Shown piece by piece: positions 43,664 through 55,067 of a stretch of 64,000 bases of DNA. The position numbers and the translations under genes are program-made. The stretch spans positions 140,099 through 204,098 of the forward strand of contig NZ_JBPPLZ010000007.1 of the NCBI RefSeq assembly GCF_051535235.1, given 5' to 3'. The number at the start of each line of letters is the position of its first letter. Position 1 is the stretch's first letter. Source of the DNA: Nitrobacter sp051535235. GTDB lineage: Bacteria > Pseudomonadota > Alphaproteobacteria > Rhizobiales > Xanthobacteraceae. Below the pieces are notes generated by a model. It worked only from the letters and a program-made list of their open reading frames with translations, was not told the DNA's origin and did not search any database.

Positions 43664-44344
43664 ATGAACGTTATTGTTTTCGCATCGCGTAAAGGCGGCT
43701 CAGGTAAAAGCACCCTGGCTGCTCATCTTGCTGCGCAAGTTCATAAGGCTTCGAAGCCCTGTCTGCTGGTGGATGCCGATCCGCAGGGATCGCTGACCCT
43801 TTGGCACAAGCTGCGCGGCACCAACGAACCTCCGATCCGGACAGCCAACCGCTCCGTAACCGAGATCATCAACTCTGCCAAGCGTGACGGCTTCGAGTGG
43901 GTTTTTATCGACACGCCGCCGAACCTGTCGGCCGTCGTCGACGACGCTATCCGGAATGCAACCATGGTCGTCATCCCTGCGCGCCCCGGCGTCTTCGATG
44001 TCAATGCGGTGCAGGACACCATCCAGACCTGCCGCTCCGCGCGCAAGCCTTATGCCGTCGTCATCAACGGCGCACCCGCAATGCGCGACGGCTCTGAAAG
44101 CCCTATCGTCACCATTGCCCGCGAGGCTCTTGCAAAATTCCGCGCTCCGGTTTGGAGCGGCCAGGTCACCAATCGCGCCGACCTCCTGCTGGCGCTTGCA
44201 CACGGCGAGGGCGCCCGCGAATACGATTCCCAGGGGCGCGCGGCCTCGGAGATCGGACGGCTGTGGGCGGCGATCGAGCGCTCCGTCAAGGCGATCCGGG
44301 GAGCTGTGTCCTCCAGTGGGACCATGCACAAGAACGCGGCCTGA
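43664..44344 (+). CDS. ParA family ATPase (orphan)
   Basis: A 226-residue deviant Walker ATPase. KGGSGKST (residues 10-17) is the deviant Walker A with signature lysine, LLVDADPQGSLTLW is motif A', and EWVFIDTPPNLSA is Walker B. Such proteins position plasmids, chromosomes or protein clusters. No parB or parS-like cluster is adjacent, so this is probably an orphan ParA with a positioning or regulatory role. ATG 43664 follows TGGAGGCC. A terminator follows the gene. Confidence 0.88.
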   Translation: MNVIVFASRKGGSGKSTLAAHLAAQVHKASKPCLLVDADPQGSLTLWHKLRGTNEPPIRTANRSVTEIINSAKRDGFEWVFIDTPPNLSAVVDDAIRNATMVVIPARPGVFDVNAVQDTIQTCRSARKPYAVVINGAPAMRDGSESPIVTIAREALAKFRAPVWSGQVTNRADLLLALAHGEGAREYDSQGRAASEIGRLWAAIERSVKAIRGAVSSSGTMHKNAA

Positions 44345-44369
44345 CCCGCAGGCTGATGCGGAATGATGA

Positions 44370-44396
44370 AGCGCGCGGCTTCGCGCGTTTGTCGTT
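44370..44396 (+). terminator. Probable terminator after parA
   Basis: CGCGCG pairs with CGCGCG around GCTT, followed by TTTGTCGTTT. It lies 26 bp after the parA stop. Confidence 0.6.
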
Positions 44397-44408
44397 TCCT
44401 GCTTTGCA

Positions 44409-44480
44409 CCCGGTACGAGTAACGCGAACCGGATGCCATCCCCGGGTCAAGCCCGCGGACATGCTTCGCCCGGAAACCCT
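44409..44480. repeat. Intergenic repeat, inverted GAAGCATGTCC family
   Basis: Contains CGGGTCAAGCCCGCGGACAT then GCTTCGCCCGG, the reverse complement of the element at 40580. It sits between parA and lysR (convergent). Confidence 0.7.
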
Positions 44481-44503
44481 ACAGGAATCGGTGGGGCGGC
44501 GGA

Positions 44504-45427
44504 TTACGAGGGCCAGCGCTGCGCCTTGCTGACCACGAAATCGCGGAATGCCTGAACTCGCGCGACCGACTTCAGTTCTTCGGGATAGACGAAATAGGTA
44601 TCGAGCTGAATCGAATCGGATTCGCTGAACAACTGCACCAGAAGGTTGTTCTCACCGACCAGATAGTCCGGCAGCGCGGCGATGCCGAGGCCTTGCTGAC
44701 AGGCGCTGAACAAGCCCAGTATGTTATTGACAATGAAGTACGGCTCGCGCGGTCCGGAGCCGTTGCGGCCGGCCTGGACCAGCCAGTTGCGATTCTGGGG
44801 ATGCACCGATGGGTGCGTCTCGGTAAGCAGGACGATACGATGTCCGTCGAGTTCCTCCAGTGTCCGGGGAGTGCCGAAGCGCTTGACGTATTCCGTTGAG
44901 CAGTAGGCGTGGAAACCCATCGCAAACAGCTTGCGCTGAATGAGATCGGGCTGGGTCGGCTTCTGCGTGCGGATCGCGATGTCGGCCTCGCGCATCGACA
45001 GATCGAGCTCTTCATCGGTAAGAATCAGCGAGATCCGGATTTCCGGATAGAGCGCGTTGAATTCGCCAAGCCGGGGAATCAGCCAGTTGATGCCGAAGCC
45101 TGGCGTCGTCGTCACCTTGAGATCGCCGCTTGGCCGCTCGCGGCTGTCGGTGAGCTTGGCGCGCGCCGCCTGCAACTGCATGAAGACTTCGTGCGCGGTG
45201 CGAAACAGCAGGTCGCCCTGTTCGGTCAGGATCAGCCCCCGCGCATGGCGATGAAACAGCGACACTGAGAGTTCCTGCTCCAGCGCGCCGACCTGCCGCG
45301 ATACGGCGGACTGCGACAGCCCGAGTTGTTCGCCGGCATGCGTGAAGCTGCCAGCCTCGGCGGCTGCGTGAAACACCTTGAGCTTGTCCCAATCCATGTC
45401 GGTAAAACCGTCGCGATTCCGTAGCAT
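44504..45427 (-). CDS. LysR family transcriptional regulator
   Basis: A 307-residue regulator. The winged HTH (LKVFHAAAEAGSFTHAGEQL, then GLSQSAVSRQVGALEQ) lies at about residues 15-75, and the periplasmic-binding-protein-like effector domain follows. A start at 45397 (MDWDKL) is the alternative and may be the family start. The frame opens 2 bp after the trxB stop, so both genes share a transcript; it may respond to a redox or metabolic signal, but the effector is unknown. Confidence 0.93.
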   Translation of the reverse strand: MLRNRDGFTDMDWDKLKVFHAAAEAGSFTHAGEQLGLSQSAVSRQVGALEQELSVSLFHRHARGLILTEQGDLLFRTAHEVFMQLQAARAKLTDSRERPSGDLKVTTTPGFGINWLIPRLGEFNALYPEIRISLILTDEELDLSMREADIAIRTQKPTQPDLIQRKLFAMGFHAYCSTEYVKRFGTPRTLEELDGHRIVLLTETHPSVHPQNRNWLVQAGRNGSGPREPYFIVNNILGLFSACQQGLGIAALPDYLVGENNLLVQLFSESDSIQLDTYFVYPEELKSVARVQAFRDFVVSKAQRWPS

Positions 45428-45429
45428 CG

Positions 45430-46395
45430 TTACTCCGCTGCCGCGCGGTCGCTCGCATGTGCGGCGAGAAACCGTTCGGCTTCCAATGCGGCCATGCAGC
45501 CAAGGCCCGCGGCCGTGACTGCCTGCCGGTAAACTTCGTCCGCAACATCGCCGGCCGCGAACAGGCCGGGCACTGACGTTGCGGTCGAGTTCGGTGCAAC
45601 TTCGACATAGCCCGAGCTTTTCAGTTTGACCTTTCCGGCCACGAGTTCGGTGGCGGGCGCGTGGCCGATCGCGATGAACACGCCGTCGGCCGCGATCTCG
45701 GTGAGCGCGCCGGTCTTGACGTTCTTCAGCCGGACGTGGGTGACCTTCGGCGGATTCTCCGCGCCGCAGATCTCGTCGAGCACGCTGTCCCAGACCACCT
45801 TGATCTTGGGGTGCTTGAACGCGCGATCCTGCAGGATCCGTTCGGCGCGGAAGTGATCGCGGCGATGAACGAGGGTGACCTGCGCGGCGAAGTTGGTCAG
45901 AAACAGCGCTTCCTCGACGGCGGTATTGCCGCCGCCGACCACGATGACGTTCTTGCCGCGGTAGAAGAAGCCATCGCAGGTGGCGCAGGCCGAGACGCCA
46001 AATCCCTTGAAGGCGTCTTCGGACGGCAATCCGAGCCAGCGCGCCTGCGCGCCGGTGGCGAGGATCACGGTCTCGGCCAGGTAGACGTCGCCGCTATCGC
46101 AGGTCAGCCGGAACGGCCGCTGCGACACATCGAGTGAATTCACCGTATCGGTGACGATCTTCGTGCCGACATGCGTCGCCTGCTTCTCCATCTGCTCCAT
46201 CAGCCACGGACCCTGGATCACGTCCGCGAAGCCGGGATAGTTTTCGACGTCGGTCGTAATGGTGAGCTGGCCGCCCGGCTGGATCCCCTGGATCAGCACG
46301 GGCTCCAGCATGGCGCGCGCGGCATAGATTGCCGCCGTATAACCTGCCGGGCCAGAGCCGATGATGACAACCTTGGCGTGGACGGGAGCAGGCAT
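45430..46395 (-). CDS. trxB: Thioredoxin-disulfide reductase
   Basis: A 321-residue flavoprotein that passes electrons from NADPH to thioredoxin. FAD motif is VVIIGSGPAGYTAAIYAARA, the redox pair is ACATCDG (Cys 137 and 140), NADPH motif is VIVVGGGNTAVEEA, and the second FAD contact is GLFAAGDVADEVYRQA. The ATG at 46395 is preferred; 46410 is in frame. It is first in an operon with the lysR gene. Confidence 0.97.
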   Translation of the reverse strand: MPAPVHAKVVIIGSGPAGYTAAIYAARAMLEPVLIQGIQPGGQLTITTDVENYPGFADVIQGPWLMEQMEKQATHVGTKIVTDTVNSLDVSQRPFRLTCDSGDVYLAETVILATGAQARWLGLPSEDAFKGFGVSACATCDGFFYRGKNVIVVGGGNTAVEEALFLTNFAAQVTLVHRRDHFRAERILQDRAFKHPKIKVVWDSVLDEICGAENPPKVTHVRLKNVKTGALTEIAADGVFIAIGHAPATELVAGKVKLKSSGYVEVAPNSTATSVPGLFAAGDVADEVYRQAVTAAGLGCMAALEAERFLAAHASDRAAAE

Positions 46396-46633
46396 GGATC
46401 GGGACCCCATGGCGAGAAGCCGGTCGGGCGCGGGCAGCGAGGCGCCCAGGCCAGGTGGCGGGAGGCGGGAAAAACATCTAGTTCATATATTGGATATCTG
46501 GCTAGCTATGCGGAATTTGCAACCCGTTTCTGCGAAAATTCCCTCTAAATGCAAAACCGTGTGCCGCGCAATAAAATTGCGCATGCTCCCCAATCTACGT
46601 TAAGAGGTTTACTGGAGATTCTTTCCGTTTCGA

Positions 46634-46728
46634 GCATGATCCCGAAAAATGGAAACCGGTTTTCGGAAAAGATCATGCTCAAACAAAAAGATAAGCGACG
46701 AGTCTGATTCAACGCAGACTCTGGCGAG
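46634..46728. repeat. Composite repeat upstream of lrp
   Basis: GAGCATGATC (46634) pairs with GATCATGCTC (to 46681), and CCGAAAA pairs with TTTTCGG inside. A second module CGAGTCTGATTC closes with CAGACTCTGG. The same pair of modules occurs at 8352-8418. It ends about 18 bp before the lrp start codon and lies between divergent trxB and lrp. Confidence 0.8.
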
Positions 46729-46746
46729 CTTGGGGTTTGAACGCGC

Positions 46747-47226
46747 GTGTCGAAAAGTCTGGACGAGATCGACCTTAAGATCCTGAGCGAAATTCAGGCC
46801 GACGGCCGGATCACCAATGTCGAACTGGCCAGGCGGGTCGGCATTTCGCCGCCGCCGTGTCTGCGGCGGGTCCGGACGCTAGAGGAAGAGGGCTACATCC
46901 AGGGCTACCGGGGATTGCTCGATCCGCAACGGCTCGGTTTCGAGGTGACGGTGTTCGCCTCGGTGCACCTGTCGAGTCAGGCGGACGCCGACCTGCGCGC
47001 GTTCGAGGAATTCGTGCGCGGCGAGCCGCTGGTGCGCGAGTGCTGGATGTTGTCGGGCGAGGTCGATTTCATCCTGAAATGCGTGGCGCCCGACATGGCG
47101 ACATTTCAGGACTTCGTGTCGCATCTCACCGCTGCGCCGCATGTGCGCAACGTGCGAACCTCGCTGGTCCTGCATAGCTCCAAATACGCCGCGGCGGTGC
47201 CGCTGGAACTGAAGGTACCGGGCTGA
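46747..47226 (+). CDS. lrp: Lrp/AsnC family transcriptional regulator
   Basis: A 159-residue regulator with an N-terminal HTH (LDEIDLKILSEIQADGRITN, then RVGISPPPCLRRVRTLEEEG) and a C-terminal RAM effector domain (VRECWMLSGEVDFILKCV). Such proteins sense amino acids and control their metabolism. The start is GTG at 46747. It is divergent from trxB-lysR, with a composite repeat between. Confidence 0.93.
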   Translation: MSKSLDEIDLKILSEIQADGRITNVELARRVGISPPPCLRRVRTLEEEGYIQGYRGLLDPQRLGFEVTVFASVHLSSQADADLRAFEEFVRGEPLVRECWMLSGEVDFILKCVAPDMATFQDFVSHLTAAPHVRNVRTSLVLHSSKYAAAVPLELKVPG

Positions 47227-47306
47227 GGCTGCAAAGCGCGCGTCGACACGCACATGCCCGGCGCAAGCCGGGGCACGGCTTTCAGCGGCGCTTCGTTTTG
47301 CGTGCT

Positions 47307-47705
47307 TCAGCTTTTGTTGAAGATCATCTTGTCGAGGCTGATCGGACCGCCACCGGCAAACACCAGATAGAAGAACACGAAGCAATACAGCGCTGCCAGT
47401 TCGCCGCCATTGACGATCGGCATGAAGTTCTGTGGCGCATGAACCATGAAATAGGCAACCGCCGTCATGCCCGAGGCGATGAAGGCCGCCGCACGCGTAA
47501 ACAACCCGATCACCAGCAGCCCGCCGCCGACCAGTTCGATGATTCCCGCCACCCCAACCATTGAGCCGATTTGCAGATTGGCGAACATCGGTAGCGGCGG
47601 GAAGCCGAGGAGCTTGGCGGTGCCGTGCTGCATGAGCATGAGTCCGCTCACGAAACGAAGCAGGCTGAGGACGGTCGGCTGCCATTTGGAGAACATTTGG
47701 TCCAT
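47307..47705 (-). CDS. DoxX family membrane protein
   Basis: A 132-residue protein with four membrane segments. LSLLRFVSGLMLMQHGTAKL and GVAGIIELVGGGLLVIGLFT are typical DoxX blocks. The family is linked to terminal oxidases and redox or sulfur stress, but most members are unassigned. It lies alone between lrp and a small secreted protein gene. Confidence 0.9.
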   Translation of the reverse strand: MDQMFSKWQPTVLSLLRFVSGLMLMQHGTAKLLGFPPLPMFANLQIGSMVGVAGIIELVGGGLLVIGLFTRAAAFIASGMTAVAYFMVHAPQNFMPIVNGGELAALYCFVFFYLVFAGGGPISLDKMIFNKS

Positions 47706-47848
47706 GTCAGGTCTTTCCCATATTCTTTCGCCACGAAGCTTTAAGTTCCCCCGCAGCGCTCAAAACGAACGTTCGGGCCGCCGGATGGTTCCAGATTTGG
47801 AACACGCAGATACCGGCGAATTCTGCGTCATTACGTCCCGGCAAGAGG

Positions 47849-48103
47849 TCAAGGCTGCACGCAACGGACGGTTTTAGGCTGGCACGAAAAACCGGTATTC
47901 GAGCAAACTGCCGCCGCGCCGCTGGCGTCGCGTGCGCAACTGACGCAGTCGTCGGTCCATCGGCTGCAATTGGGCGGGCCTTTCTGCACCGAAATGTCCT
48001 TTGTTACCGGCGGCGGCGGAATCTCCATATCGGCGGCGAGGGCGGCTCCGGCGATGAGCGCAGCCGTCATCGCCGTCGCAAGGCCTAGACGGGAAAGCCG
48101 CAT
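47849..48103 (-). CDS. Small secreted Cys-rich protein
   Basis: An 84-residue protein with a signal peptide (cleaved near AALAAD) and a mature part with six cysteines (PNCSRWTDDCVSCARD, then VCSNTGFSCQPKTVRCVQP), which probably form three disulfides in the periplasm. ATG 48103 gives a good signal peptide. No family is recognised. greA begins upstream on the same strand, about 80 bp away. Confidence 0.65.
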   Translation of the reverse strand: MRLSRLGLATAMTAALIAGAALAADMEIPPPPVTKDISVQKGPPNCSRWTDDCVSCARDASGAAAVCSNTGFSCQPKTVRCVQP

Positions 48104-48185
48104 GCCGCTTTCATCCTGTTCTGTGGAAGCTGAGAGATAAAATCACGTCAAGGCATCGCGATTGGCGACGGCGGAGAGACCTCCG

Positions 48186-48662
48186 CTATCGCCACTCGAC
48201 CTTGGCGATCTCGTAGGCTTTTGCGCCGCCGGGCGCGACGACTTCGACCGAGGAGCCCTTCTTCTTGCCGATCAGGGCACGCGCAAGCGGAGAGGTGATC
48301 GAGATGCGTCCCTTCTTGGCGTCGGCTTCGGCTTCGCCGACGATCTGCCACACCGCCTTCTTGTCGGTGTCCTCGTCGATCAGCGTCACGGTGGCGCCGA
48401 ACTTGATGGTGTCGCCGGACAGCTTGCTGACGTCGATGATGTCGGCGCGCGCCAGCTTGTCCTCGAGCTCGGCGATGCGGCCCTCGTTGTGCGACTGTTC
48501 TTCCTTGGCGGCGTGATACTCCGCGTTTTCCGACAGGTCGCCATGCGAACGCGCCTCGGAGATCTGCTCGATGATGCGCGGCCGGTCCACCGACTGGCGC
48601 TTCTTCAGTTCGTCTGCGAGGGCGGCGTGTCCGCCTCGGGTCATCGGAACCTTATCGACCAT
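48186..48662 (-). CDS. greA: Transcription elongation factor GreA
   Basis: A 158-residue factor that rescues backtracked RNA polymerase by inserting its coiled coil into the secondary channel. The acidic tip motif is HGDLSENAEYHAAKEEQSHN, and the C-terminal FKBP-like domain includes ISITSPLARALIGKKKGSSV. The N-terminus PMTRGGHAALADELKKRQSV is typical of alphaproteobacteria. Confidence 0.97.
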   Translation of the reverse strand: MVDKVPMTRGGHAALADELKKRQSVDRPRIIEQISEARSHGDLSENAEYHAAKEEQSHNEGRIAELEDKLARADIIDVSKLSGDTIKFGATVTLIDEDTDKKAVWQIVGEAEADAKKGRISITSPLARALIGKKKGSSVEVVAPGGAKAYEIAKVEWR

Positions 48663-48753
48663 CTCACTTCGTCCTTCGCTTCATCAGCGGCCTGAGGCGT
48701 CACGCGAAGTTGCTTCCCGGTCCGGACCCGGCTGCAAATCCGCATCAGCAACT

Positions 48754-48831
48754 CTAGTCTGGGGTTTGGTTCAGAAGTTCGCTTGACGAACTCGCGAGGC
48801 AACGAAGCGAACTTCTGAACCACCACACTAG
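48754..48831. repeat. CTAG-bounded hairpin element 1
   Basis: CTAGTCTGG at the left end matches the complement of CCACACTAG at the right. The inner arms GGTTCAGAAGTTCGCTT (48768-48784) and AAGCGAACTTCTGAACC (48805-48821) pair perfectly, with a 20-nt loop containing GAACTC and GCAACG. It lies 92 bp upstream of greA. Related elements are at 56367 and 56460. Confidence 0.8.
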
Positions 48832-48938
48832 CTGTTTACGGCCGACCTGCGTTAGAAAACATTCCCGCAGCCGTCACGTTCCGGCTCCGCCAAGGCTCCT
48901 GGAACCCGTCGGGCCGATCAGTCCGATTCAGCCTCTGG

Positions 48939-48975
48939 AGCATTTCAGGATACAGCTGATCCTAAGAAAATGCTC
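48939..48975. repeat. GAGCATTT inverted repeat after carB
   Basis: GAGCATTT, CAGGAT, a CAGCTG centre, ATCCTA and AATGCTC form an imperfect 37-bp hairpin. It lies 63 bp after the carB stop and could help end the carB transcript. The remaining gap to greA holds hairpin element 1. Confidence 0.55.
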
Positions 48976-49038
48976 TCAATCAATGACTTGCGCGCATTCT
49001 GGTCGCAAACCCGGTATTCGCTTTTGCGGAATACGCGC

Positions 49039-52503
<3,465 letters not shown>

Positions 52504-52533
52504 TAAGTCCTGGAAACGAAAAACTGGGCACAA

Positions 52534-52590
52534 AAAAAGGGCGCGCAGCCGCGCGTCCCTTGGATTAAGAGCGCGATCTTCGCGCGCGCG
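52534..52590 (-). terminator. Terminator-like leader before carB
   Basis: On the minus strand a hairpin GCGCG-AAGAT-CGCGC (near 52588-52570) is followed by GGGACGCGC-GGCT-GCGCGCCC and TTTTTTT (52558-52534), ending 31 bp before the carB start. The CGCGC of the first could also pair with the GCGCG of the second. It is either an attenuator of carB or the end of the tRNA-like transcript from 52782. Confidence 0.7.
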
Positions 52591-52708
52591 GTGTCTTTAG
52601 ACCAGATTTGGGGGGCGGGGAAGAACTATAAGTACTTCATCAACCGGCAATTTGAGCCGATTTCGGCGCGCGGCGGCCGATCCGCCGAGGGAAGAAGTTC
52701 AAGGAAGT

Positions 52709-52782
52709 TGGAGGCCCAGCCTGGACTTGAACCAGGATAAAAAGCTTTGCACAGCTCCCGCGTCGACTTCCGCCACCGGGCC
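52709..52782 (-). tRNA. tRNA-Cys(GCA)-like gene, non-standard
   Basis: 74 nt on the minus strand. The acceptor stem GGCCCGG/CTGGGCC is 7 bp (8 possible), the discriminator is T and CCA is encoded. The T arm is CCTGG-TTCAAGT-CCAGG. The anticodon arm GGAGC/GCTTT holds TGTGCAAA, in which T-GCA reads as anticodon GCA (Cys), but the loop is 8 nt. The D arm is a short GCG/CGC stem with no GG in the loop. T73 and GCA both fit Cys identity. A second, normal tRNA-Cys should exist elsewhere. Confidence 0.6.
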
Positions 52783-52887
52783 GCGGGTATATTTGCAGAT
52801 ATTTCCGCCGGGTCGAGCGATTGCTCATTGTAACGTTAATTGCAACCTCGGCGCACGAGGGGCCGCGATGTGCTATCCTTGCGTCGT

Positions 52888-52961
52888 GCGGATTTAGCTT
52901 AGTGGCAAAGCAGCGGCTTTCCAGGTCGCAGACCGGTGTTCAATTCATCGAATCCGCTCCA
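52888..52961 (+). tRNA. tRNA-Gly(UCC), divergent sequence
   Basis: 74 nt with a fully paired cloverleaf: acceptor GCGGATT/AATCCGC, D arm GCTT/AAGC with GG in the loop, anticodon arm GCGGC/GTCGC around TTTCCAG (anticodon TCC), T arm CGGTG-TTCAATT-CATCG, discriminator T and encoded CCA. Compared with what I remember of rhizobial tRNA-Gly(UCC), the stems carry compensatory changes. Confidence 0.85.
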
Positions 52962-53237
52962 TCACAAATACGCCAGCGATCCTTGTCATTTCGGCCGTCG
53001 TGATGTCTCGCGTCGCTGGAATGCGCCCAGCAAACCATTCGATTTCGTTGATCGTGCGGACGATCCGCGAAGGTTTCGCTCTCCCATAGCAGAAAAGTTT
53101 GTCGGTCGGATGAGCCGCGCGGGGAACGCGGAAGCGCGATGGCTTGCATTGAGGCGAAAATCCGACAGCGCCCTTCATCGCACATTCAGCGGCACTGCGG
53201 TGAAATTCTGCTTTCCGAGTACAAGGAGACAAGCAAC

Positions 53238-53498
53238 ATGAAACTCTTGGCTTCTATCGCTTTCGCCGTCGGCCTCGGCATGGCCTCAGCGCAAGCGATG
53301 CCTGTCGCGCCGCTGCACGACACGACCGGTCCCGTCACGCAAGTCGGCTGGCGCTGCGGACCGGGCTGGCACATCAACGGCTGGGGACGCTGCGTGCCCA
53401 GCAGGCGGTTCTATGGTGCCTGGGGATACTATGGCCCGCCGCGGTTCCACCACTGGCGTCCGCATTACTGGCATCATCGCCACTGGCGCCGCTGGTAA
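53238..53498 (+). CDS. Small secreted GCG_CRPN-type protein
   Basis: An 86-residue protein with a signal peptide (KLLASIAFAVGLGMASAQA) and the mature block VGWRCGPGWHINGWGRCVP, matching the GCG_CRPN prefix seen in rhizobial secreted proteins. A tail very rich in His, Trp, Tyr and Pro follows (HHWRPHYWHHRHWRRW). The two cysteines probably form a disulfide. AAGGAGA lies 9 bases before ATG 53238. The His-rich tail could bind metal, which is speculation. Confidence 0.75.
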   Translation: MKLLASIAFAVGLGMASAQAMPVAPLHDTTGPVTQVGWRCGPGWHINGWGRCVPSRRFYGAWGYYGPPRFHHWRPHYWHHRHWRRW

Positions 53499-53565
53499 TA
53501 GGGACGAGCCCGCGGGCTTCAGACGCGAGTGCGCAGGCCGGTCCGAAGCTGCGATCGGCCGCGCG

Positions 53566-54384
53566 TCACGTCGAATCGGTCTCGATGCTTTTGTTTGGTG
53601 CGCCGGCTCCTGGCGCCCCGGCGTTGCGGCTGCGCTCGAAGGCGTGACGCGCCACAAACGTCATGCGCGACGGGTTATGGCCGATATTCGCCGGCGCACG
53701 GGTCGCCGTGAATCCGGCGGCGATGAGCCAGGCGAGCATATCGGCCTCGCTGTAGCGTTGCAGCCCGATGCGGGTGCGGAGTTGCCGATAATCGGACAGG
53801 GCCGTGCGAACCAGTCCCAGCACCGCGTCCTTCACGAAGCCGTGCTTCGCCGCGAAGCGGAGCAGCGCGGTCACATCGCCCGCCATTCCTACGTTGGGCT
53901 GCAGGACGTCGCCCAGCACCAGACGGCCGGCCGGCTTGAGCAGCCGGCGAATTGTCGTGATCGCGGCATCGAATTCGTCAGGCGTCATGTATTGTATGAC
54001 CGAGTTCATCACCGCCAGGTCGACCGACTTGTCGTCCATGTGTCGGAGGTCCTCGAGCGCGCGAACACGGATTTTTGTATTGGGCGCGAACCGTGCAACC
54101 AGCCGGCCGCGAACGCCTGGCGCGGGCTCCGCGAGGATGAGCCGGCCGCAGGCATCAGCCACCGTTTCCGCTGAGAGTGCTTCGCCGCAGGCATAATCAA
54201 GGACCACGGAGTCCTTCGACGAGATGTAGCCGACGATATCCCGGGCGATCGTCTGGAAATGGACGTCGCGGTGCAGTCTGCTGACGTAAATCGTGTGCGT
54301 GGAATCGTAGTAGTCGATCCAGTCATCCATGGACGGTCTGAGCCAATCTTCCTGTTCCGCGTTCGGAACCCTCCGCGGACTCAC
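53566..54384 (-). CDS. Class I SAM-dependent methyltransferase
   Basis: A 272-residue protein. WIDYYDSTHTIYVSRLHRDV precedes motif I (VVLDYACGEALSAETV), an acidic LILAEPAP, then MNSVIQYMTPDEFDAAITTI and LLKPAGRLVLGDVLQP. It would methylate a small molecule or lipid; the family with IYV-x-RH often acts on sugars or exopolysaccharide, which I cannot confirm here. A start at 54330 is possible. It is divergent from dps. Confidence 0.8.
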   Translation of the reverse strand: MSPRRVPNAEQEDWLRPSMDDWIDYYDSTHTIYVSRLHRDVHFQTIARDIVGYISSKDSVVLDYACGEALSAETVADACGRLILAEPAPGVRGRLVARFAPNTKIRVRALEDLRHMDDKSVDLAVMNSVIQYMTPDEFDAAITTIRRLLKPAGRLVLGDVLQPNVGMAGDVTALLRFAAKHGFVKDAVLGLVRTALSDYRQLRTRIGLQRYSEADMLAWLIAAGFTATRAPANIGHNPSRMTFVARHAFERSRNAGAPGAGAPNKSIETDST

Positions 54385-54500
54385 ACGTTAGAACTTGTCG
54401 CAGAATAGCGCGTTAGGAGGGTCTGGAGCGGTTTTCCGGTCTCGCCGCTTCCGCGCCGGAAATCCCAATTCATCCGCTTTTCATAACAGGAGGGTGCATC

Positions 54501-55037
54501 ATGACCCAAGCCAAAAGTTCTACCTTGCGGAAAGTAAACCCCGAACTCGATACGCCGACCGATCTTTCGCAGGAGGGCGTCGATAAGATCTCCGCCGCCA
54601 TGAACACGATCCTGGCCGATACCTTCGCGCTCTATCTCAAGACCAAGAATTTCCACTGGCATGTCAGCGGCCGGCACTTCCGCGATTATCACCTCCTGCT
54701 CGACGAGCAATCGGAGCAGATTTTCGGCACCACTGACGAGATCGCCGAGCGGGTTCGCAAGATCGGCGGCACTACGCTGCGCTCGATCGGTCAGGTCGCC
54801 AAGCTGCAGACTCTCGAAGACAACGACGAGAGTTACGTCCCGCCGCGCGAGATGCTGCGCGAACTGATGAACGATAACAAGAAGGTGGTCGCGGCGATGC
54901 GCAAGGCCCATGATATTTGCGACAAATACGAGGACGTCGCGACAGCGAGCCTGCTCGAAAACTTCATCGACGCGACCGAACGACGGACCTGGTTCTTGTT
55001 CGAGGCGAGCCGTCAGGAAGGCAGCAACGAGGCCTGA
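54501..55037 (+). CDS. dps: Dps family ferritin-like protein
   Basis: A 178-residue DNA-protection protein forming a 12-mer that oxidises and stores iron using hydrogen peroxide. The ferroxidase region KTKNFHWHVSGRHFRDYHLL is intact, followed by LDEQ and the second conserved part EDVATASLLENFIDATERR. The N-terminal Lys-rich tail (TQAKSSTLRKVN) could bind DNA. GGAGGG precedes the ATG at 54501. Confidence 0.92.
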   Translation: MTQAKSSTLRKVNPELDTPTDLSQEGVDKISAAMNTILADTFALYLKTKNFHWHVSGRHFRDYHLLLDEQSEQIFGTTDEIAERVRKIGGTTLRSIGQVAKLQTLEDNDESYVPPREMLRELMNDNKKVVAAMRKAHDICDKYEDVATASLLENFIDATERRTWFLFEASRQEGSNEA

Positions 55038-55067
55038 CAAGCAAGGGTTCGTGGTTGTGCCGTGCGG

